From NCBI GenBank assembly GCA_900128395.1, contig LT649838.1, positions 1 through 12,706 of the forward strand: a DNA stretch of 12,706 bases, in the 5' to 3' direction. The notes beneath the pieces were generated by a model that saw only the letters and a list, made by a program, of their open reading frames with translations, was not told where the DNA came from and did no database searches. The first letter of the stretch is position 1; the number at the start of each line of letters is the position of its first letter. The translations under genes were made by a program, and so were the position numbers. The DNA is from Stramenopiles sp. TOSAG23-2 (Eukaryota; Sar). Shown here one piece after another: positions 1-6,084 of the stretch.

Positions 1-119
1 AGGCATTTGGGCATAAAGTTAAAATGAACGCATAATATAACACAAAAAAATTTCATAAAACAAAATGTAATATAAAAAAAATTTCATAACACTTATTTTA
101 GGCAGTTAGGCATAAAGTT
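1..119. repeat. AT-rich direct repeats at the left edge
   Basis: A 20-base unit at 1-20 recurs at 100-119 with two differences; both copies end in GGCATAAAGTT. Between them a second pair repeats around AAAAAAATTTCATAA (about 31-60 and 66-92). No coding potential is visible. Bases 120-245 are AT-rich and hold no gene. The window starts inside the first copy, so the array may continue to the left. Confidence 0.6.
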
Positions 120-245
120 TCGGAGACGTATAGGGCCGACGATGCGTATTCGAAGAAGTACAACATCCTTGTCAATCCCTATATCAGCCGTAATATAATA
201 ATAGAGGGTTTGTACTTGAAGTATACTAAAACATATAGGATTTGC

Positions 246-615
246 ATTTAATTCGCCCACTCATCGTATTCGTTTTCGTCGTCTGAATCAATATTTGAAT
301 CAGATTCAGTATCAAAAATAGAATCATAATCTGAATTGTAAGGAGTGATATTTCCATGGTTTTCTACCGTAGATGAATTGCTAGTGCTATTTTCCTCTAC
401 TTGTTTCCGTATAAGTTCATCCTTTCGTGCATTTAATTCGCCCACTCATCGTATTCGTTTTCGTCGTCTGAATCAATATTTGAATCAGATTCAGTATCAA
501 AAATAGAATCATAATCTGAATTGTAAGGAGTGATATTTCCATGGTTTTCTACCGTAGATGAATTGCTAGTGCTATTTTCCTCTACTTGTTTCCGTATAAG
601 TTCATCCTTTCGTGC
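246..615. repeat. Perfect 185-bp tandem duplication of a gene 3' end
   Basis: Copy 1 (246-430) and copy 2 (431-615) look identical base for base by eye. The unit holds the last 61 codons and stop codon of the minus-strand RING-like gene. Copy 2 belongs to the intact gene; copy 1 lies just downstream of its stop and repeats the acidic tail without a start of its own. The junctions share the bases TGC, as expected from slippage or microhomology repair. Lack of divergence means the event is very recent, or is an assembly error. Confidence 0.9.
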
Positions 616-1047
616 AAATGCCGCTTTGTCATTTTTAAACCATCCGGGTTGCATACTTGTATTACAATACGGACATTTATACCACAAATTTATGTCTTCA
701 TCCAGTTTCGTCATTTTGAGAATACAACCACGGCATACCATCTTGTCTCTACCTTTGCACGTGGTACAATGGTTTTCCGTGCATTTTTCACCACACCATA
801 ATGCACAATCGGAAATTAGGAATTCTTCGACATCGTTTTTTAATTGTAGAAATTCATTTCCGTTTATATGTTGCTTGTGTTTCTTGAAGGATTTCCATAT
901 GCTCTCCATCGAACCGTCTTTAAAGCCCGAATTTACTGTTTGAACGACTTTGGCATATTTTCTGTCGCTGATTTTATTGCGTAAGTTATAGTAAATACTA
1001 TTCATGCAAGCTTGTGTAACTTCGGATTTTGATGTAAATTTGACCAT
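433..1047 (-). CDS. Small RING-like zinc-binding protein with acidic tail
   Basis: The 204-residue protein has a lysine-rich N-terminal half (about 1-75), a cysteine-rich centre and an acidic, Ser/Asn-rich C-terminus (about 155-204). The visible zinc ligands are C94-x2-C97, C105-x2-C108 and C125-x2-C128, the last inside KCPYC. C81, C85, C89 and H93 lie just before. The spacing resembles a RING or treble-clef zinc finger, of the kind found in ubiquitin ligases and in many viral regulators, but the usual Cys-x-His pair is not clear, so ligase activity is not shown. The ATG at 1047 is preceded by a TATATAAA box about 30 bases upstream. The last 61 codons are duplicated just downstream. It could also be a transposon accessory protein. 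Confidence 0.78.
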   Translation of the reverse strand: MVKFTSKSEVTQACMNSIYYNLRNKISDRKYAKVVQTVNSGFKDGSMESIWKSFKKHKQHINGNEFLQLKNDVEEFLISDCALWCGEKCTENHCTTCKGRDKMVCRGCILKMTKLDEDINLWYKCPYCNTSMQPGWFKNDKAAFARKDELIRKQVEENSTSNSSTVENHGNITPYNSDYDSIFDTESDSNIDSDDENEYDEWAN

Positions 1048-1075
1048 TATTTCTGAAGGTTTTTGATAGGTTTCG

Positions 1076-1083
1076 TTTATATA
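1076..1083 (-). promoter_or_regulatory. TATA box of the RING-like gene
   Basis: On the minus strand this reads TATATAAA, 29-36 bases before the ATG at 1047. Such a short leader is typical of compact protist or viral genes. The motif is common by chance in AT-rich DNA; its position is the main support. Confidence 0.45.
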
Positions 1084-1166
1084 CTTAGAGTCTATAATTC
1101 GGAGATTGTATACGCAAAGGTATAATGTCGAAATTGTTATTTAATTAATAAAGGGCATGTTGTATC

Positions 1167-1194
1167 AGAATATTCTTATCAAATTCGGACATTT
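1167..1194. promoter_or_regulatory. AGAATATTCT-cored element, copy 1
   Basis: A 28-base element made of the palindrome AGAATATTCT, an AT-rich spacer and ACATTT. GAAnnTTC is the core of eukaryotic heat-shock elements, but that role is only a possibility here. It lies 120 bases upstream of the RING-like ATG. Confidence 0.35.
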
Positions 1195-1300
1195 AAATGG
1201 TACAATAGCACTGGACAGTGGTGTGCACGGCCTAAAAACAAATGCGAAAACCCTACACATGTCGAAATTGTTATTTAATTAATAAAGGGCATGTTGTATC

Positions 1301-1328
1301 AGAATATTCTTATAAAATTCGGACATTT
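1301..1328. promoter_or_regulatory. AGAATATTCT-cored element, copy 2
   Basis: Second copy of the element at 1167-1194, with one base changed so that TATAAAA follows the palindrome directly. It matches the distant copy at 12076-12103 at 25 of 28 positions by eye. Confidence 0.35.
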
Positions 1329-1395
1329 AAATGGATGACCCGTACAAGACAGTGGTGTGCACGGCCTAAAGACAAGTGCGAAAAACCCCACACTT

Positions 1396-2634
1396 GTTGA
1401 TAGCCCAAACCGTACTTGGAAATCCTCCACACATGGGAATTATTCCGTCTGAAAAATTAGGTCGTTTTTTCCGTTTTTACTGCGGTTATTTGGATTATCT
1501 AACTCGCTTTTAGGACTCCTCATCTTTTAATGAACGCTATCCAATGCTACGAGACACGCCGAAAAAAAGACTTAGAAAAGAGGTTTTAGGCGGCTGTTCC
1601 GCTGCTGGAAAGCATGATTTTGAGAGAAATGGGAATTTAGTGCGGTAGCGTGAGAATCGATTTTGAGACTATCTGGCTGCTATTCACAACATGAAAATAC
1701 TATTACAGGAGCAAAATTAATTGATGTAGTTACAACAACAATACCTTAATAATCAGGATTTTTGCTGGGCTTTTTCTATTCGTTTGCATCACACAGCAAT
1801 GCAAACAGGAGAGTCCGAGCTGTTGGTATTTTTACACTGGTTTGTAGCCTCCGAACCTATGTTAAAAGGTATATTTATCGTAGTCTAATGGCCCACTTGG
1901 ATTGGGACCGAAATAGGCAAATCCTTCACAAGTTGGGCAGTTTAGTACACAAGAGTTTTAAAAAATGAATAAATATGTAATAAACGGTGCATCCAACGAA
2001 AACTTTTTTGTAAACGGATCATTCTACAAATCATACATAAAATAAAGAAGTGCTATATAGTTTTGTTGCAAGAGCAAAAATTCACGGACGCATATCTACT
2101 ATTTTGTGGACGTGCATAGATATTTTTTTATATAGTTGTTTCACCAAAGGGTTTTTGGGATCGTTGGACGGATATATATATATTTTAGGTCTTCGATAGT
2201 GGTTGATCTACGGTTGTTTTTAGCGGCTTTGGTTATTTTGTTTGCGCATAGTTGTTTTCGGGCGTATAGTTGCCTTTTAAGCATTCGATTGTACTAACGC
2301 ACTTCTATTCTTTCGGAAACGCGCATAGCTATTGTTTTACGTGGCCGGTTGATTTTTTTACAACATTTTGTTTGGTATCGCTTCGATCGTGAAGCAAATA
2401 TTTTTTTAGTAGACTTCTTTTCTAACTGCTGGTCTACTGTTTGTTGAGCAACTTGTTTCTCCGTTTGGTGTTATTTGGCGTTCTACTGGATTGATTTAGT
2501 AATTGCAGTCACGAACTAGTTGTCACGATTCTTGAATTTTTTATTTCGACCCATAATAGTTACACAAGCTCTCATTAACTACTACAGGAACGTTTTCAAA
2601 GACTCTGGCAAACTCTATCTGTCCTACAAACGGT
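1396..2634. other. Non-coding stretch with T-rich repeated motifs
   Basis: No convincing gene is visible on either strand; the only plus-strand frame of note (1762-1968) lacks an ATG start and any recognisable domain. Bases 2040-2630 are T-rich on the plus strand and repeat a loose motif, GCATAG or TATAG followed by TTGTTTT (near 2115, 2132, 2244, 2262 and 2321). A short (AT)n run lies at 2172-2183. The part next to 2635 is probably the 5' leader or promoter of the decayed surface-protein gene. Segments near 1451-1505 resemble 12158-12190. Confidence 0.55.
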
Positions 2635-4440
2635 ATGACTCGGCTTGCTGCTGTTTGGTGCTGTTTTTTGCTGGTTGCTTCCGTGTATGCGGCGGAGTGG
2701 GATTGTGCGTCTAATGCTGTTGTTACTATTTATAATACTACCATAGATGGTAATTATGGTGGTATGTTTATATATTCCAGTAATGTAACAATGACAAATA
2801 CAATCATATGAAATAATCAAGTTTTTGCTGGTAGTGGAGGTGGCCTCTCTATATGGGGTGAAGATAGTAGTACAGTCATTCTCCGCCAATCATCATTTAT
2901 CAATAATGATGCAAAATATGGTACCAATAATGATCAAATTTATGGTAATGGTGATGAAATATATACAGAATACTCACCAACCATATCATTAATAAATACA
3001 TATTTCAACAATCCAAACTCCAAAAATGCAATCCATGTCACCAAATGTTTCTACGATTGCTGGCGGTGTCATTACAATTGTAAATGGCGAAAATTTTGGC
3101 TCAAGTTCAAATTCTTACATTACGTTTTCCGTTATTGATGTAAATGCAAATAAAGATATTGTATGGAAAGATATTAATTATGTTTCTCCAACTGAGATTA
3201 ATGTTACTTCCGTATTTGGTTTAGGCCAAAACTTGATTGTTCGCTTGATTGTGGATGGTATTGGTAGCACTTTCTTAAATATGTCAGAACAATTTAAATT
3301 CAGTTATTTAGATCCAAAAATCAATGACATAATTTCACCTCCATTGCTTGGAGGTACGTTATAAATCATCGGCGAATCATTTGCACCACAAGCGGAAAGT
3401 TTTACACAGATTTTCATCGTAGAAAATTGTCGTGAGAATTTATGCATTGAACTTGTAATAGTAAGTATATTCTCCGAATAAACCAAAAGTAGAAATCGTC
3501 TTTAACACGTCATTCTTTTTATACGCTACGCTCCAAAGGTATCTTCTGCTAAAATAACATGTCAATATATTGGATTGGATTAGCGAATGTTTGTACAAAT
3601 AAAACAGTTGTTGTACGCACACAATTTGAAAGTAACATTCGTAGTTCAAACGCACAACAATTGTGCTATAATGTAGATCGAGATGAAATATTAAATGTGC
3701 CTACATTAGAGCAAACAATAGAAGAAGTCGATGGCATTGTATCCTATTCTATATTGTTATCCCCAGCAGTTGTTCCGACAAAGGAGGTACGAAATAAAAT
3801 ACAAAGCAAAGCGTATGATTATCTCAACAACCAATTAGATATGCGAGAAGGATATCGATGTTTAACATCAACAACTGTAATTATTGTCACAGGAACCAAT
3901 CATGATATATCTCAATCTGTTATAGTCACACCCGAAGATAATAAAGTTGATGAAGGTACGTTAGAAACCATAGCATATAAATGCCGAGTATTTCATAGTA
4001 TAGAATCGTTAGATAAGCAATATGTAAGTAAATGTTATTCCTCTTTAATATCGTAGATATGCTCTCTAACACTTTCATACGCTACAATCCAAAACTAGAA
4101 TCAATCAAGATATTACGAATCAACGTTCTAAATGATGATAATGCTGATTTAAAGTTACAAATCGAAGATGAAGTAAATCCTAGTATGTTTGATCCAGATA
4201 AAGTAAAATCGATTGGTCCAATGTGTTTAACTGAAATGTCTAATGTTACGTATGGTATTACATTAAGTTCTGAACCAACAGAAAATGTTCAAGTATGCCA
4301 CCAATTACAAAATGTTTATACAGATTCACCATTGCAATTTCAAATATATCCAAATGGTCTGTACCCACGAATGAATGGACTACTGCACAAGAATGTGATC
4401 CGGAGGGAGAATATTTAAACACAACATGTGATTATCCATT
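2635..4440 (+). pseudogene. Decayed secreted surface protein: beta-helix, IPT/TIG and Calx-beta-like repeats
   Basis: The ATG at 2635 opens a clear signal peptide: hydrophobic core WCCFLLVASVYA, then AEWDC. The same frame continues as an Asn/Gly/Ser-rich right-handed beta-helix pattern (GNYGG, NTII, FAGSGGG, SSFINND), broken by TGA at 2809-2811. Near 3026 the reading moves to the next frame with an IPT/TIG-type start (STIAGGVITIVNGENFG). A second TIG start (GGTL then IIGESF) is broken by TAA at 3362-3364. From about 3559 a third frame runs to about 4045, and a fourth holds Calx-beta-like text (VLNDDNADLK, YGITLSSEPTENVQV) up to about 4370. A last piece (EWTTAQECDP) is in another frame again. 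The domains make an extracellular adhesin-like protein likely, now inactivated. Introns could explain a little of this but not the stops inside domains. Confidence 0.78.
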
Positions 4441-4452
4441 CATAATTATTTT

Positions 4453-4725
4453 ATGCTTCTATTCGAAAAGAGGGTAGAGGGAGGTGCGTATCTGAAGGAT
4501 GAAGATTGGACACTTCCCTCCATTGTCAAACAGATTCGCTCCTCTGATGTATTCACTTCTCTTACAAGAAGGGACAAGTATAGCAAAGAATTGACTGCCG
4601 CGGCTATGAAGGAATTCTTCAAAACAAATGCGTTTTACAAAAAAGATGTGAACTACAGCAGCAGCATGAAGAAATTCTCATTAAAAGGATGGAGATTAGT
4701 TGTAGAAGGAGATGCTGATGAATAA
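4453..4725 (+). CDS. Short orphan ORF or 3' remnant of a gene
   Basis: A 90-residue frame starts with ATG at 4453 and ends with TAA. The protein is rich in Lys, Ser and acidic residues, has no signal peptide or membrane segment, and contains DEDWTLPSIVKQIRSSD and a C-terminal KGWRLVVEGDADE. No family was recognised. It follows directly on the decayed surface-protein gene, but its soluble, charged composition differs, so it is either an independent small gene or the last exon of something else. Codon use looks natural, and no other frame competes convincingly on its plus strand. Confidence 0.4.
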   Translation: MLLFEKRVEGGAYLKDEDWTLPSIVKQIRSSDVFTSLTRRDKYSKELTAAAMKEFFKTNAFYKKDVNYSSSMKKFSLKGWRLVVEGDADE

Positions 4726-4775
4726 AAACAAATGTATATATTATGAAATATCAAATGTATATTAAAAAGTAATTT

Positions 4776-4901
4776 ACGGGAAAAATTACAGGGTTTGGGT
4801 AAGCTCCCGTGTGGGGCAAAAGTCATCTGCCACCTGCCGGCAGTTGGCACTTGTAAAATCCCAAGAATCTCGAGCAAGCAAACCCTTGCATTTTTTCCCG
4901 T
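4776..4901. repeat. 126-bp imperfect palindrome with equal arms
   Basis: The left end begins ACGGGAAAAATTACAGGG and the right end reads, in reverse complement, ACGGGAAAAAATGCAAGGG. Both arms are 63 bases long. They meet at a perfect central palindrome, CTGCCGGCAG (4834-4843), whose centre (4838.5) is also the midpoint of the ends. The sequence around the centre, CCACCTGCCGGCAGTTGG, is palindromic with one mismatched pair. The outer 10 bases of each arm match perfectly and the inner parts only in patches. It could be a miniature inverted-repeat element, a hairpin-forming end, or a bidirectional transcription stop. No clear target-site duplication was seen. Confidence 0.7.
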
Positions 4902-5073
4902 TTTCCCGCAAGTTTTTGGATGCTAAAATGAAGCAAACAATAGGAATAAAATTATGTATAGATTCGCTTAATTTTTATTTCGCACGCACCACCTGCGCCA
5001 GCACCGAACATGTTGGTTAATCCAATAGACGCAATGGGCGCAATGCACGCATATTGTCTCATAAAGGTTCGCA
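4902..5073. other. Gap between palindrome and SWIM-finger gene
   Basis: No gene is visible. The stretch contains TTTTCCCGCAAGTTTTTGG and, near 5025-5050, ACGCAATGGGCGCAATGCACGC with a short internal repeat of GCGCAATG/ACGCAATG type. It would contain the 3' untranslated region of the minus-strand SWIM-finger gene. Confidence 0.4.
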
Positions 5074-5544
5074 TTATACCTGTTCTTCTAGAATTTTCTC
5101 CAGTTGCCGTATCTCATTCTTCAATTTCGAATTTTCTTCGAAGATATTGAAAAAGGTATGGTTTTGTTCCAAATATTGATCGTGCAAAGTCAACCTTTTT
5201 CTGATAAGGCCTATGCTTTCTGTGAACTGATGATCCAACGTAATCAATCTCTGTATAATGTGCTCGCACGATAATTGCAAAGCAGCTTCTCTTTGCTCCA
5301 ATGCGTTCATTCTTTGGGTTAAAAAATTATCCATGGCAGCAACGGCGTGGAGTGTTTCCAAATCCGGCATAGGTCTTGACTGTGTTGCGCGGTGTCTGTT
5401 ATACTCTGTCATATGTTTGCAAGCTTTGTGCGAAGAATATAAAAAGGCCTTGCACGTACACGAGACAGGCCTCCCGTTCTCTACCACGAGATTGTATTCA
5501 ATGCTTGGGTTGGTTTCCGATTGTATTTTGATAATTGAATTCAT
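5074..5544 (-). CDS. Stand-alone SWIM zinc-finger protein with coiled coil
   Basis: The 156-residue protein carries a SWIM finger near its N-terminus: C29-x-C31-x10-C42-x-H44, read as SCTCKAF and ACKHM, preceded by a beta-strand pattern (IEYNLVVENG) as is usual for SWIM domains. Residues about 75-155 are helical and rich in Leu, Gln and Glu, and end in a leucine-heptad run (LKNEIRQLEKILEE), so a coiled-coil oligomer is likely. SWIM domains bind DNA or proteins and often form the C-terminal part of MULE-type and related transposases. Here no catalytic domain is attached: an in-frame TGA lies seven codons before the ATG at 5544, so it is a complete small protein. Role is unknown; DNA binding for the neighbouring element is plausible. 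Confidence 0.8.
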   Translation of the reverse strand: MNSIIKIQSETNPSIEYNLVVENGRPVSCTCKAFLYSSHKACKHMTEYNRHRATQSRPMPDLETLHAVAAMDNFLTQRMNALEQREAALQLSCEHIIQRLITLDHQFTESIGLIRKRLTLHDQYLEQNHTFFNIFEENSKLKNEIRQLEKILEEQV

Positions 5545-5638
5545 TTTTAAGTGTTGGTATCAATAGCTTTTTTCTTTTTTGATTATGTAAAAAGATATTT
5601 TGTATGTGTGTATATTTATTCATTCAAGTTTTTTTTAG

Positions 5639-5828
5639 ATGAATAGAAAAGTATGGTTTAAAGAAGAAGAGTTGATCAAAGGTGATACTATCATGTCGTT
5701 ATTATTGGATCCTCATCAAGAAGAAAAAAAAGGGGGGATTGGATGCCTCCTTGTCTGCAAAGTCAAAATTAATGGATAGAAAGGCAACTTTAAGCCTATT
5801 ACATGGTAATAGATGCCGAAAAAATTAA
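5639..5828 (+). pseudogene. Small frame-shifted ORF at an A8-G6 run
   Basis: An ATG at 5639, just after a T-run ending in TAG, opens a frame with MNRKVWFKEEELIKGD that stops at 5777-5779. At the homopolymer pair A8 (5724-5731) and G6 (5732-5737), the next frame takes over with natural-looking codons (DASLSAKSKLMDRKATLSLL) and ends at TAA 5826-5828. A single-base length change in the run would account for the split. The result is a broken small gene, a sequencing error in the run, or less likely programmed frameshifting (+1 would be needed). No family was recognised. Confidence 0.35.
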
Positions 5829-6084
5829 ACTATTTAAAAGAACTTTTTAAAATACTCTTGGCTGCAATTCAATGCTATCTCATAGTATGGTTGATCGGAT
5901 CCTTGCAATAATACTGCCACAAAACTAAAAGATCGTGTGTAACAAGTGTGCATGTATGAAAAGTGACATATGCAAAAAGAAGTGATATAACCAACATATC
6001 CATTTAGTCATCTACTATACATTGATTTATTTCTCATAATTACATGTTGCGATAAAAAAATAATTTTTTTTGTGTATTTTTACT
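5829..6084. other. Gap upstream of the PHD/HNH gene
   Basis: AT-rich and without a gene. Its right end holds GATAAAAAAA (6051-6060) and long A and T runs directly before the ATG at 6085, which probably form the core promoter and a short leader. Confidence 0.4.
6051..6060 (+). promoter_or_regulatory. TATA-like GATAAAAAAA before the PHD/HNH gene
   Basis: Located 25-34 bases before the ATG at 6085. The same ten bases occur on the minus strand at 11903-11912 before the 993-residue gene. In DNA this A-rich the match may be chance. Confidence 0.3.

Larger units (their letters stand above)
1127..1395. repeat. 134-bp tandem repeat upstream of the RING-like gene
   Basis: Copy 1 spans 1127-1260 and copy 2 spans 1261-1395. 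Both start with GTCGAAATTGTTATTTAATT and are nearly identical for about 70 bases. They differ around 1199-1213 versus 1333-1345, then agree again through GTGGTGTGCACGGCCTAAA. Each copy holds AGAATATTCT followed by an A/T-rich stretch and ACATTT. A closely similar 28-base core recurs at 12076-12103. Because the array lies just upstream of the minus-strand gene, it may be regulatory. Confidence 0.85.

Noticed and set aside
248-445. Separate 65-residue minus-strand gene
   Set aside because: It is only the duplicated 3' end of the RING-like gene and has no ATG of its own.
1870-1950. tRNA-like stretch (GTAGTCTAATGG)
   Set aside because: It resembles a D-loop, but no T-loop consensus or paired acceptor stem could be found.
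1762-1968. 68-residue plus-strand ORF, and a short CPTCEGFAYFG-type frame opposite it
   Set aside because: The plus frame has no ATG start and no recognisable domain. The minus frame is about 26 residues between stops. At most these are worn remnants.
2809-3364. Altered genetic code (TGA as Trp at 2809, TAA as an amino acid at 3362)
   Set aside because: TGA does fall where Trp would suit a beta-helix repeat, but every intact gene in the window runs without internal stops and ends with an ordinary TAA or TAG. A decayed gene is the simpler reading.
3461-4098. Two introns starting with GTAAGT at 3461 and 4024 within the surface-protein region
   Set aside because: The first could join in frame to AG at 3538, but the supposed 3' ends share coding-like text (FIRYAPK and FIRYNPK) that looks like a repeated linker between domains, the second junction does not keep frame, and stops inside domains remain. 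Frameshift decay explains the data better.
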